A stretch of 64,000 nt of DNA, taken from assembly GCA_029866965.1 (NCBI GenBank), contig CP123444.1:2645501-2709500 (forward strand). The letters are read 5' to 3'. Shown here piece after piece: positions 16,302-25,157 of this stretch. The stretch comes from Flavobacteriaceae bacterium YJPT1-3 (GTDB lineage Bacteria; Bacteroidota; Bacteroidia; Flavobacteriales; Flavobacteriaceae). The notes under the pieces were generated by a model. The model had not been told where the DNA came from and ran no database searches. It saw nothing but the letters and a program-made list of their open reading frames with translations. Within the stretch, counting starts at the first letter, position 1. Each line of letters starts with the position of its first letter. The translations under genes and the position numbers were made by a program.

Positions 16302-18223
16302 CAGTTTGAGTTCCAAAGAGTGTAAAATAATTGGCCAGTAGGGTCGTCCTTACGTTGGTACCCGTGTGCCCCAAAATAATCACGTTGGGCCTGTATGAGA
16401 TGAGCCGCACTATTAGCTTGCCCCAGTCCTAGCCAGTAATTGAGAGCCGCACTGCTGACCGGCATGGGCAGTCCATGTTGTAAGGTCTGACTCACCAAAT
16501 TGCGAAAGTCACTGTCGTTTTTAGTTAAGATTGCTAAAATAGCATGTTGCTGTAACAAATCTTCGCTGTTCTCGCGCAGCATCGATTCCAGGCGCTCCAT
16601 AAATGTAGAACGAATGATACAACCTGCACTCCAAATTCGCGCAAGCACAGCAGGATCAATAGCCCATCCAAATGTTTGAGCGGCTTTTTGGATTAATGCG
16701 AAACCCTGTGCATGATTGAGTCTGCGAACCGACTGATAGGTATTAAATAGTTGTTCGTGATCGATCTCGATTCCTGCTACAGATCGGGGAACGGATTTTG
16801 ACAGTTCCACGCGTAATTCCTTTTGCGCCGAGAGGTAGCGAGCCATGACTGACTCCGAAATGATCCCAAAAGGTTGCCCCAGGTTCAAGGCTGCGGTCGT
16901 ACTCCAGCCTCCGGTACCTTTTTGACTCGCCTGATCGGCGATTTGATCCAGCAGTAAGGTGTTGGCATCCTCAGGATCTTTAAAGCCAAGGATATCTATG
17001 GTAATCTCCAATAGATACGATCGTTCTGCAGTTTCTAACCAACTCATAAAAAGCTTCTGCACTTCTTCTACACTCCATCCTGCCCCAAACCGAACCAAGC
17101 CATAGCACTCGGCCAGCAGTTGCATTTCAGCGTATTCAATACCATTATGAACCATTTTAACGAAATGACCCGCGCCTTCGGGACCCACATAAGCACAACA
17201 GGGACGCCCTTGTGGATCACGCGCAGCCATATCCAGTAGGATGTGCTCCACGACATCATAGCCCTTTTTAGATCCTCCGGGCATGATGGCAGGACCCTCT
17301 AAGGCGCCTTGAGCTCCACCCGAAACACCTACTCCTAAAAAGTGTATACCATGCGACTCCAGTTCACGAACCCGTTCGGCGGTCTCCTCAAAATGAGAAT
17401 TGCCACACTCCAGAAGTACATCTCCGGTTTCCAGCCGAGGTTGTAACTGGCGGATGAGTTCATCTACGGCTGCACCGGCGGAGACCATCAAAAGGATCTT
17501 CCTTGGCTTTTCGAGCGCTTCTATAAAAGAGAAGAGATCATCAAAAGGCCGGGCGTGAGTGAGTTCGGGGAATGAAGACACACAGCGAACTGCCACTTGC
17601 TGCTCTGTGGGTGTACTGCGATTAAAGAGTGCTAAGGAGTACTGATTTCGGCCCAGATTACGTGCCAGTCCCTGGCCCATGGTGCCTAAACCAATCACCC
17701 CTAAGGAAGCCTTTTTATGCGACAACGCAAGAAACTCGTTCACCAAAGATTCCGTAGTTCTTTGGATATCCATGAACCAGCCATAGTTCGGAAACTCCCA
17801 GGTATCCCATTGTGATTCCAGCAATAAGGGGTCAAAAAAGTGATTACCACGATTCTTTAGGCGAGTGGCAATCAACTGCTTTTCGCCATGGAGTACGATC
17901 CATTGGGGTTGCATGGGTTTTCCTGAGATTCCTTCAGGCAATTGAGCACACAATTGCTCTCTATACTGCTCTTTAAGCGCAGAGCAGGCCAGCACGCCTC
18001 CGCCTTTCTCATAAAGCCGTTTTAGCGCTTCCGCCAAGGCTTGTAGCCAGGGTTCTCGGTCGTTATCGCCCAAGGCTTCCCCTCGAGCCATCTTGGCCTT
18101 ATTGGATTCTGGATGAAAATCATCAGCATCTTGAAACGGTATTTCCAATCGGTCAGCAAGCAACTTACCGATGGTCGTTTTTCCGGACCCTGAAACCCCG
18201 ATCACTACATAGATCTTAATCAT
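16301..18223 (-). CDS. fused gluconokinase / 6-phosphogluconate dehydrogenase
   Basis: This 640-residue fusion combines two consecutive enzymes. Residues 1-170 are GntK: P-loop GVSGSGKTT at 9-17, DADDFHPESNKAKM, and GNHFFDPLLLESQ. Residues from about 172 are decarboxylating 6-phosphogluconate dehydrogenase: dinucleotide motif GLGTMGQGLARNLG, GVSGGAQGALEGPAIMPGG, the catalytic Lys of GAGHFVKMVHNG, ASQKGTGGW, and the C-terminal RDYFGAHGYQR. It would convert gluconate to 6-phosphogluconate and then to ribulose 5-phosphate, CO2 and reduced coenzyme. I start at 18223; the frame is open 15 codons upstream inside the DUF72 gene, which it overlaps by 8 bases. All expected catalytic motifs of both parts appear intact. 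Confidence 0.93.
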   Translation of the reverse strand: MIKIYVVIGVSGSGKTTIGKLLADRLEIPFQDADDFHPESNKAKMARGEALGDNDREPWLQALAEALKRLYEKGGGVLACSALKEQYREQLCAQLPEGISGKPMQPQWIVLHGEKQLIATRLKNRGNHFFDPLLLESQWDTWEFPNYGWFMDIQRTTESLVNEFLALSHKKASLGVIGLGTMGQGLARNLGRNQYSLALFNRSTPTEQQVAVRCVSSFPELTHARPFDDLFSFIEALEKPRKILLMVSAGAAVDELIRQLQPRLETGDVLLECGNSHFEETAERVRELESHGIHFLGVGVSGGAQGALEGPAIMPGGSKKGYDVVEHILLDMAARDPQGRPCCAYVGPEGAGHFVKMVHNGIEYAEMQLLAECYGLVRFGAGWSVEEVQKLFMSWLETAERSYLLEITIDILGFKDPEDANTLLLDQIADQASQKGTGGWSTTAALNLGQPFGIISESVMARYLSAQKELRVELSKSVPRSVAGIEIDHEQLFNTYQSVRRLNHAQGFALIQKAAQTFGWAIDPAVLARIWSAGCIIRSTFMERLESMLRENSEDLLQQHAILAILTKNDSDFRNLVSQTLQHGLPMPVSSAALNYWLGLGQANSAAHLIQAQRDYFGAHGYQRKDDPTGQLFYTLWNSN

Positions 18224-19121
18224 GGAAGTTGGATTTTTGTTTTGGAAAATGAGGGATCTGAAGATCAAGAGTCAAGCGTTGGTTCAGTTTTTCAATAAAA
18301 TAAGCCGATAATAAAGGGGATTCCTCTTCGACGTTTTGATGAACGAAAAAATGGATCTTTTGTAATCCCAGTTCGACCCAATGTTCCAGACGGTCTACCC
18401 AATCATCGAGGCGGGTATAATCGGTGGGATGGTTAGCTCCATTGAATCGGATGAAGGCTTCCTCATTGGTCAACCGCATATGCAATAGATCTCGTCTTCC
18501 CGCCGTATCCGTAATGATATTCGCAATGCTGTGTGCTTCGAGTAAGGTACAGAGCCGTTCTGCTTGCTGAGTGTTGTTAAACCAATCCGTGTGTCTGAAC
18601 TCCATCGCCAAAGGGATCTCTCGTGGCCAATACTGGACAAATCGCTCCACCCGATCGAAATTCTTGGGCTGAAAATTCGGATGCATCTGTAAAAAGATGG
18701 TGCCTAGTTTGTCCTGGAGTAATAGAGTATGATCTAAGTATTGATCGACTCGAGGCTCCGGGTCGATCAATCGCTTTAAATGACTGATATAGTTGTAAAT
18801 TTTTGGGAAAAACTTAAAATCGGCTGGCGTTTTCTCGTACCAGGTCTCGTATTGTTCTTTGGGAAAAAGGCGATAGAAGGTTGCGTTCAATTCTATGCTA
18901 TTGAATTGACTGGCGTAATAGGTCAGCTCATCTTTAGTGCCGCGGGGATAGAACCCTTTCAATTCCTGTCGATTCCATTTGGCACAACCCACATATACTT
19001 GAAGCAAATTCTTTTTTCGGGAAGCAGCCCGGTATTTAGAGAGTACCTTAGCGGTCTCCTTGGCATCAGCGGGTAAGGTAAAATCGATCTTTTCGGGATG
19101 ATCTACTTTGCCAAATTTCAT
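18216..19121 (-). CDS. DUF72 domain protein
   Basis: This 301-residue TIM-barrel-like DUF72 protein has YVGCAKWNRQELKGFYP, FNSIELNATFYR, FKFFPKIYNYISH, FLQMHPNFQP and VFVHQN-like HFFVHQNVEEESP. The biochemical role of DUF72 is not established. It is the first gene of an overlapping run into the gluconate kinase/dehydrogenase gene, which ties its expression to sugar-acid metabolism. A TATCTTTG -7 box lies 14 bases upstream of the ATG. Confidence 0.9.
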   Translation of the reverse strand: MKFGKVDHPEKIDFTLPADAKETAKVLSKYRAASRKKNLLQVYVGCAKWNRQELKGFYPRGTKDELTYYASQFNSIELNATFYRLFPKEQYETWYEKTPADFKFFPKIYNYISHLKRLIDPEPRVDQYLDHTLLLQDKLGTIFLQMHPNFQPKNFDRVERFVQYWPREIPLAMEFRHTDWFNNTQQAERLCTLLEAHSIANIITDTAGRRDLLHMRLTNEEAFIRFNGANHPTDYTRLDDWVDRLEHWVELGLQKIHFFVHQNVEEESPLLSAYFIEKLNQRLTLDLQIPHFPKQKSNFHD

Positions 19122-19135
19122 AGGTGGAATTTACT

Positions 19136-19143
19136 CAAAGATA
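19136..19143 (-). promoter_or_regulatory. -7 box TATCTTTG for the gluconate operon
   Basis: The minus-strand TATCTTTG fits TAnnTTTG and lies 14 bases before ATG 19121. The -33 region has only a weak TTTC. Confidence 0.5.
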
Positions 19144-19242
19144 GGCCCCTCCTCATTATCTTGAAATTAATTGAAGGAATCTGTAACAAAATGTAGTATT
19201 TTAAGTCTTACAATGCGAAACACTAAAAACAAAACACGAATT

Positions 19243-19995
19243 ATGAAAATTATCAAAGGACTATGCATAGCAGCACTCTTGATCGCTGCAGCTCCTCTTC
19301 AGGCACAAACAGCCGATGAGATCATCTCCAATTACCTGGAAAATACAGGTGGTGAAGAAGCTTGGGCAGAATTAGAAGGCGTTAAAATGAGCGCTAAAGC
19401 CAAAGCACAGGGAGGTGAATTTCCCGTAACGGTATACACCATGACCGATGGGCGTACAGCTACTATTATTGATATTCAAGGTCAGACCCTGAAGCAACAA
19501 ATGTTTGACGGTGAGGTACTGTGGAGTACAAATTTTCAAACCGGAGTCGCTGAAAAAGCCGATGATGAAAGCACGGCCAATATGAAGATCAACTCCCAAG
19601 ATTTCCCGGACCCTTTTGTCAATTATAAAGAAAAGGGATACAAAGTGGAATTAATAGGTAGTGAGACTGTAGAAGGAACCGATACCTATAAAATCAAACT
19701 GATGCGCAAGCCGATGATGGCTGAGGGTAAAGAAGTGGATAACGTGACCTACTACTACTTTGAGAAAGAAAACTTCGTGCCTATCGTAACCGAAACTGAG
19801 GTCATGTCAGGACCTGGAAAGGGTATGGTGAGCCAAACCAAAATGAGCGATTATCAGGAAGTAGATGGTTTGTATTTTCCATTCTCTATGGCTTTTGGGG
19901 TAAAAGGTATGCCCGGTCAGGAGATCGCTATCGATTCTATCGAACTCAATCCTGAAGTGGAAGATGAAGTCTTTGAATTTCCCGGAGGGAACTAA
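19243..19995 (+). CDS. periplasmic LolA-like outer-membrane lipoprotein-sorting family protein
   Basis: The 250-residue secreted protein has a clean signal peptide (MKIIKGLCIAALLIAAAPLQAQ). It shows the repeated beta-strand pattern of LolA/LolB-like folds (GRTATIIDIQGQTLKQQMFDG, YYYFEKENFVPIVTETE, DYQEVDGLYFPFSMAF). Proteins of this group bind lipids or lipoproteins, but the true role is uncertain. The frame is open 24 codons further upstream; I chose the ATG that starts the signal peptide. A strong terminator follows, so it is probably transcribed alone. Confidence 0.8.
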   Translation: MKIIKGLCIAALLIAAAPLQAQTADEIISNYLENTGGEEAWAELEGVKMSAKAKAQGGEFPVTVYTMTDGRTATIIDIQGQTLKQQMFDGEVLWSTNFQTGVAEKADDESTANMKINSQDFPDPFVNYKEKGYKVELIGSETVEGTDTYKIKLMRKPMMAEGKEVDNVTYYYFEKENFVPIVTETEVMSGPGKGMVSQTKMSDYQEVDGLYFPFSMAFGVKGMPGQEIAIDSIELNPEVEDEVFEFPGGN

Positions 19996-20011
19996 TCGAA
20001 CATAACTGTTC

Positions 20012-20040
20012 AAATCCCCATATTCTTGGGGATTTTTTTT
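20012..20040 (+). terminator. intrinsic terminator after the LolA-like gene
   Basis: A nine-base perfect stem AAATCCCCA/TGGGGATTT with a 6-base loop is followed by a run of T. It separates the LolA-like gene from the large BNR gene. Confidence 0.9.
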
Positions 20041-20060
20041 ATCCAAACAACAATATAATC

Positions 20061-23000
20061 ATGAAAAAAAATATTCTTTTAGGAGCTCTTTTGGGGATCT
20101 CCATGAGCTGGTTAGGGACCGCTCAGGATGGGGTCAACCTCAAAGGCAAGGAACTCTTTGGTGATCTGAATGCGCGGCAAATCGGTCCGGCGCTCATGAG
20201 TGGGCGTATTATCGATATGACGGGGCATCCTACCAATGCAAAGATCATTTATACCGGTACGGCCGGTGGCGGGGTCTGGAAATCGGCCGATGGCGGCGCC
20301 AGCTACACGCCTATCTTTGATGATCACGCACAAAGTATTGGTCAAATTGCGGTTGATCCTAACGATCCGGATCGGATTCTTTGGGTGGGAACCGGCGAAA
20401 TCTGGACACGTAACTCGGTCTCTGTAGGGGACGGTTTATACAAAACCACCGACGGTGGTTCCAACTGGAAAAAAATTCCCGGATTCGAGAATTCAGAACG
20501 TATTGCGGGAATCGCGATCAATCCTAAAAACTCCCAGGAAGTCTATGTGGGAGTTATGGGAGCACTTTGGAGTGACAGTGAAGATCGCGGAGTCTATAAA
20601 ACAACCGATGGCGGCGAAACCTGGGAGAAGGTGCTGTACATCAATCCGAGCACCGGAGTGGCTGATCTGGCGATCGATCCGCAGAACCCTAACGTATTGT
20701 ATGCATCCATGTGGGAGTTTCGCAGAAAAGCCTGGGAATTCAATTCCGGTGGACCCAATAGCGCACTGTATAAATCTACCGATTCCGGTAAAACCTGGAA
20801 TAAGATCCATACCGGTTTTCCAAGCGGTACACTCGGGCGTATAGGTTTTGCCTTAGCTCCTTCCAATCCGAATATTCTGTATGCGGCCATTGAAGCGGGT
20901 AAGGATGACGAAAAGGGACTCTACCGTAGTGATGATGGTGGCGCGAACTGGACGCGAACCAACGGGGATTTTGGATTGGTCGTTCGACCCTTCTATTTCT
21001 CCCGTATTGTGGTCGATCCTAAAAATCCCGATGTGGTCTTGAAGGGAGGCTTAAGCGGCTCTATTTCGAGAGATGGCGGAAAAACCTTCAAGAATTTAGG
21101 CCCCATGCATTCTGATATTCACGATTTCTGGTTTGATGTGAATAATTCAGACATTTTCCATGTGGGTACCGATGGGGGTGTCTACCGCACCGCAGATGGC
21201 GGTTCGGTCATGGATATGGTCGACAACCTACCGCTCTCTCAGTTCTATCAGATCAGTGTGGATGATGCGGAGCCCTATCGAATTTACGGCGGATTGCAGG
21301 ACAATGGTTCCTGGTACGGCCCTTCCTCCTCCCCCGGCGGTGTTGAAGCCCGCGATTGGGTACGCGTTGGAGTTGGAGACGGCTTTAGAGTGCTGAAGCA
21401 CCCGACCAAAGAGATCTTATACTCCGAAATGCAGGGTGCTGATAATGTATGGCGCTACGACATGGAGCGTGACTACGCCAAGAACGTAAAACCCTTACCG
21501 GAAAGCGGTTACGACGATCTGCGCTTCAATTGGAACGCTCCTATGGCCGTGAGTGTACACCAACCGGACCGGCTCTACGTGGGTAGTCAATACCTGCACA
21601 AAAGTGAAGATATGGGGAATACCTGGAAGATCATCAGTACTGATCTTACGACCAATGATCCCGATAAGCAACCCGATAGTTCAGGAGGACTCTCCATGGA
21701 TACCAGTGGTGCCGAAAATCACACCACCATCTTTACGATCGCAGAATCGCCCTTGGATGAAAACATCATTTGGGTGGGAACTGACGACGGTAATGTTCAG
21801 ATCACTCGTGATGGCGGTAAAAGCTGGACGAATGTAGTAAACAATGTACCCGGAGTACCTAAAAATACCTGGGTGTATCATATTGAGGCTTCAGTGCATG
21901 CTCCCGGTACGGCCTACGCAGTATTTGACGGCCATAACAGCGGCGATATGAATACCTACGTGTATAAGACTACCGATTATGGTAAGAGCTGGACTGACAT
22001 TGCCTCTGACGATATCAAGGGCTTTGCGCGCAATATTCAGGAGGACTATGAAAGCGAGGATCTCTTATTCTTAGGAACTGAATTTGGCCTGTACATCACT
22101 GTGGACGGTGGCCAGAATTGGTCTCGCTTTGAGAATAACTTCCCACCTACTGCGGTTCACTTTTTGGATCTGCAAAAGAAAACCAATGATCTGGTGGCGG
22201 GTACTCACGGTCGTGGAGTGATCATCATTGACGACATTAGCTTGCTACGCCAAATTGAACCGGAAGTATTGGAAAAGGACGTTCATTTCTTTGATAATAA
22301 GCCGGCTATCATTAAAGAGCAAGGTGGTTTTGGAGGAGGCAGTACCGAATTGCAGTTCGTAGGACCCAACCCAAGTTCTGCAGCCAAGATCAAATACTAC
22401 CTGAAAAAGCGCCATACCTTCGGTAAAATGACCCTGGAGATTCAAGACATGGAGGGGAATACCGTAGTTGAATTGACGCCGGGTAAATCAAAGGGCATCA
22501 ACATCGTCAACTGGAATTTTACCGGTAAAGCACCTAAGATCGCTGCCGCGAAAACGTTCAGCTTTGGTGGATTTACCGCGCCTCGCGTGCTGGCCGGTAC
22601 CTACAAGGCCGTGCTTACCAAAGGCAAGGATACTTATGAAACCACCTTTGAGGTGCAGAATGATCCTGACAGTCCCATCACGCCGGAAGAACGCCGTATT
22701 CAACGCGAGGTGAGTATGGAATTGGTTGATCTGAATGAAGATTTGGCCTATATGGTCTATCAGATCGATCAAACGCTGGAGCGGGCCGAACAGCTGCTCG
22801 AAAATGATCCTAAGGCTAAAAAAGTTGCCCAGGGAGTGATTGATAAACTGAGTGCACTCAAGGAAACTTTGGTGATTACCACCGGAGATAACTACGTGGG
22901 TTCTGCCCCTCCTCAATTACGTGAGAAACTGAGCACTTTATACGCTGATATCGCGACCAGCTTTGAACAACCGAGTGCGGCTCAGATGGAAAATCTGGAG

Positions 23001-23141
23001 TTGCTGAAAAAACGGTTTGCCGATGCTCAAGCGAGCTATTCAAAAATTGAAAATAAGGAAGTAGATAAACTAAAGAGCTATTTGCAAAAGAACGATCTCA
23101 AACCGATTGAGATCGAAAGTAAGGAAGACTTTTTAGACTGA
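20061..23141 (+). CDS. large secreted BNR/sortilin-like beta-propeller protein
   Basis: This 1026-residue protein has a signal peptide (first about 22 residues). It contains many Asp-box/BNR repeats of the form S.DGG..W (for example STDSGKTWNK, RSDDGGANWT, TRDGGKSWTN, TVDGGQNWSR), as in VPS10/sortilin and glycosyl hydrolase-like exo-proteins. After the propellers (to about residue 725) come a beta-sandwich region and a C-terminal helical, Glu/Leu-rich region (about 890-1026). Flavobacterial homologues are usually annotated as glycosyl hydrolases, but no catalytic residues can be assigned, so an enzymatic role is unproven. It is flanked by terminators on both sides. Confidence 0.85.
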   Translation: MKKNILLGALLGISMSWLGTAQDGVNLKGKELFGDLNARQIGPALMSGRIIDMTGHPTNAKIIYTGTAGGGVWKSADGGASYTPIFDDHAQSIGQIAVDPNDPDRILWVGTGEIWTRNSVSVGDGLYKTTDGGSNWKKIPGFENSERIAGIAINPKNSQEVYVGVMGALWSDSEDRGVYKTTDGGETWEKVLYINPSTGVADLAIDPQNPNVLYASMWEFRRKAWEFNSGGPNSALYKSTDSGKTWNKIHTGFPSGTLGRIGFALAPSNPNILYAAIEAGKDDEKGLYRSDDGGANWTRTNGDFGLVVRPFYFSRIVVDPKNPDVVLKGGLSGSISRDGGKTFKNLGPMHSDIHDFWFDVNNSDIFHVGTDGGVYRTADGGSVMDMVDNLPLSQFYQISVDDAEPYRIYGGLQDNGSWYGPSSSPGGVEARDWVRVGVGDGFRVLKHPTKEILYSEMQGADNVWRYDMERDYAKNVKPLPESGYDDLRFNWNAPMAVSVHQPDRLYVGSQYLHKSEDMGNTWKIISTDLTTNDPDKQPDSSGGLSMDTSGAENHTTIFTIAESPLDENIIWVGTDDGNVQITRDGGKSWTNVVNNVPGVPKNTWVYHIEASVHAPGTAYAVFDGHNSGDMNTYVYKTTDYGKSWTDIASDDIKGFARNIQEDYESEDLLFLGTEFGLYITVDGGQNWSRFENNFPPTAVHFLDLQKKTNDLVAGTHGRGVIIIDDISLLRQIEPEVLEKDVHFFDNKPAIIKEQGGFGGGSTELQFVGPNPSSAAKIKYYLKKRHTFGKMTLEIQDMEGNTVVELTPGKSKGINIVNWNFTGKAPKIAAAKTFSFGGFTAPRVLAGTYKAVLTKGKDTYETTFEVQNDPDSPITPEERRIQREVSMELVDLNEDLAYMVYQIDQTLERAEQLLENDPKAKKVAQGVIDKLSALKETLVITTGDNYVGSAPPQLREKLSTLYADIATSFEQPSAAQMENLELLKKRFADAQASYSKIENKEVDKLKSYLQKNDLKPIEIESKEDFLD

Positions 23142-23160
23142 TCTATAGCTCTGAACATTA

Positions 23161-23188
23161 AAAAGGGACCCGTAAGGTCCCTTTTTTT
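23161..23188. terminator. bidirectional intrinsic terminator
   Basis: A stem AAAGGGACC/GGTCCCTTT with loop CGTAA is flanked by A- and T-runs, between the convergent BNR gene and aldehyde dehydrogenase gene. Confidence 0.9.
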
Positions 23189-23190
23189 GT

Positions 23191-24546
23191 TTAGAAGTTT
23201 AGGTATACGGTTTTCTTATTGACAAACTCCTGGATCCCGTCCAATGAGAGCTCTCTTCCGTAACCCGAGATCTTGGTTCCGCCGAAAGGCAATCGAGGAT
23301 CGCTTTTCACCAACTCATTGACGAATACCGCCCCATCCTCAAATTGAGGGATGAGTCGGAGGGCTCTGTCTTGATCTTGAGTAAAGATGGAAACCCCGAG
23401 GCCAAAATCAGATTGATTGACCAGGTCGACGGCCTCGTCCTCAGAGCTAAATCGGGTGACCCCGATCAAGGGACCAAAGGTTTCTTCCTTAAAAACGCTC
23501 ATTGCAGGGGTCACTTTGTCTAGAATGGTCGGTTCGAAATAAGCGTTCATACGGTGTCCACCAACCAGTACTTCGGCTCCGGCATCAATAGAGTCCTGCA
23601 TCTGCTGCTCCAACTCTTTGGCCAGATCTTCCCTGGCCATGACCCCTATGTAGGTGTCTTCCTCCATGGGATCTCCTGATTTGAGCTCTGTGACCGCTTT
23701 CGCGAAGGCCGATAAAAATTCATCCGCAATGGCTTCGTGCAGTAATAAACGCTTTCCGGCAATACAGCTTTGTCCGGTATTCTGAAATCGAGCCTGAACG
23801 CAGGTGTCCAGCGCCTGGTCCAGATCGGCATCTTCCAGTACCACTAAAGCATTACTTCCGCCCAGCTCCAACACCGATTTTTTGATCGCTGCAGCAGCTG
23901 TACTGGCCACAGCGCTTCCGGCCGGCTTGCTTCCGGTCAAGGTGACCGCTTTGATAATCGGGTTCTTGATGATGCCTTCTACCTGATCACTTCCGATAAC
24001 CAGGTTTTGAAAGCAATGTTTGGGAAAGCCCGCACGATCAAATATTCTTTCGATGTGCTCACCACAGCCCATCACACTACTGGCGTGTTTCAGCACTCCG
24101 ATATTCCCGGCCATCAAGGCAGGAGCGATAAAGCGAAATACCTGCCAATACGGATAGTTCCAGGGCATAACGGCCAGTACGACTCCGATAGGCTCATAGG
24201 AGACATAACTTTTACTGGCATCCGTTTCGATTATCCGGTCGGCCAAATGAGATTCGGCGGTTTCTGCATAATATTCACAGACCCAGGCGCATTTTTCGAT
24301 TTCTGCCCTTGACTGAGTAATGGGCTTTCCCATTTCCTCGGTCATGGTTTTGGCATATTCTTCCTTGTTCTTTTTGAGTTCGGCAGCCGCTTTCTGCAAC
24401 AATGCTGCACGTTCGGCATAGGTCGTTTGCCGCCAGGATTGGAAACGTTCAGCAGCCTGCTGAAGTTTTTTATCGATTTGAGCGGAGCTGAGCTCCTTAT
24501 AGTCTTTGAGGTTTTCTCCTGTATACGGATTTACGGTGGTGATCAT
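23191..24546 (-). CDS. NAD(P)-dependent aldehyde dehydrogenase (succinate-semialdehyde dehydrogenase-like)
   Basis: This 451-residue ALDH has AVMPWNYPYWQVFRF, the catalytic Glu in VLELGGSNALVVLEDAD, the catalytic Cys in NTGQSCIAGKRLL, and the late EETFGPLIGV. The length and motifs fit the compact SSADH group (YneI/Sad-like). It oxidises an aldehyde to its acid. Two genes away on the other strand is a kinase/phospho-lyase fusion that should release an aldehyde, so it could consume that product; this is inference. It contains a one-mismatch copy of the dispersed palindrome at 23696-23709. Confidence 0.92.
   Translation of the reverse strand: MITTVNPYTGENLKDYKELSSAQIDKKLQQAAERFQSWRQTTYAERAALLQKAAAELKKNKEEYAKTMTEEMGKPITQSRAEIEKCAWVCEYYAETAESHLADRIIETDASKSYVSYEPIGVVLAVMPWNYPYWQVFRFIAPALMAGNIGVLKHASSVMGCGEHIERIFDRAGFPKHCFQNLVIGSDQVEGIIKNPIIKAVTLTGSKPAGSAVASTAAAAIKKSVLELGGSNALVVLEDADLDQALDTCVQARFQNTGQSCIAGKRLLLHEAIADEFLSAFAKAVTELKSGDPMEEDTYIGVMAREDLAKELEQQMQDSIDAGAEVLVGGHRMNAYFEPTILDKVTPAMSVFKEETFGPLIGVTRFSSEDEAVDLVNQSDFGLGVSIFTQDQDRALRLIPQFEDGAVFVNELVKSDPRLPFGGTKISGYGRELSLDGIQEFVNKKTVYLNF
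23696..23709. repeat. dispersed palindrome, one-mismatch copy inside the ALDH gene
   Basis: GCTTTCGCGAAGGC differs from the 14-mer at one base. On the coding strand it encodes Ala-Phe-Ala-Lys-Ala (SAFAKAVTE). Confidence 0.75.
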
Positions 24547-24659
24547 GGTTTAGCTTCTTTACTTCTAAAATTAATTGAAAATCAAAGGAAGGCACCGTAC
24601 TTAAGACAGTTTTAACCCCTCTTGGCAATTGTTTATAATCGGTTAGCAACTCTTTTTAC

Positions 24660-24673
24660 GCTTTCGCGAAAGC
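24660..24673. repeat. dispersed palindrome GCTTTCGCGAAAGC, intergenic copy
   Basis: This exact copy lies between the divergent aldehyde dehydrogenase and hypothetical genes, 37 bases before ATG 24711. Confidence 0.9.
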
Positions 24674-24710
24674 ATCCTTCTAATTTTTACTTTTAACAAA
24701 CACCATTCAC

Positions 24711-25121
24711 ATGTCACCAAGAGACCAAGCTTTACTCGGTCTGAGACCGATATTGCCGGCCGCACGAGTAACTCCCGAAATGAGTCCGGACGAGCAATTT
24801 CAAAACGCCACCCTTAGACCCATCGCCAAACTGCAGCACGATTTGCTCATTGAGGTCTTTCGGAATTATATCGTCAAACACAAAAACGTGTTCCATGCTA
24901 TGACACTGGATCGCCGAATGCAGTACATTGAAAATGCCGTGCAAAAAGACATGAAATTCAGAAATGGGCTTAAGGGGATCATCATTGGTCAATTCACCAC
25001 GGAGGAATACCTAAATTACATTCAAAATTCCTCCGCGCTTAATAAACGCATGATGAATATTGTCAAAGAGCGCCTGTTGAGCAGTATTCAGCTTTTTGAA
25101 GGCGCAGAACTGCCGGCTTAG
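24711..25121 (+). CDS. conserved hypothetical protein
   Basis: I do not recognise this 136-residue soluble protein. It starts MSPRDQALLGLRPILPAARV, has EMSPDEQFQNATLRPIAKLQ, and is otherwise helical with many Arg, Gln and Met. There is no signal peptide and no membrane segment. It lies 36 bases before the 1010-residue fusion gene on the same strand, so it is probably co-transcribed with it. That position makes it a candidate accessory factor, but no function can be assigned. Confidence 0.8.
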   Translation: MSPRDQALLGLRPILPAARVTPEMSPDEQFQNATLRPIAKLQHDLLIEVFRNYIVKHKNVFHAMTLDRRMQYIENAVQKDMKFRNGLKGIIIGQFTTEEYLNYIQNSSALNKRMMNIVKERLLSSIQLFEGAELPA

Positions 25122-25157
25122 GTGGAGATATTCTTAGTTTTGATTTAGCTTTAGAGC

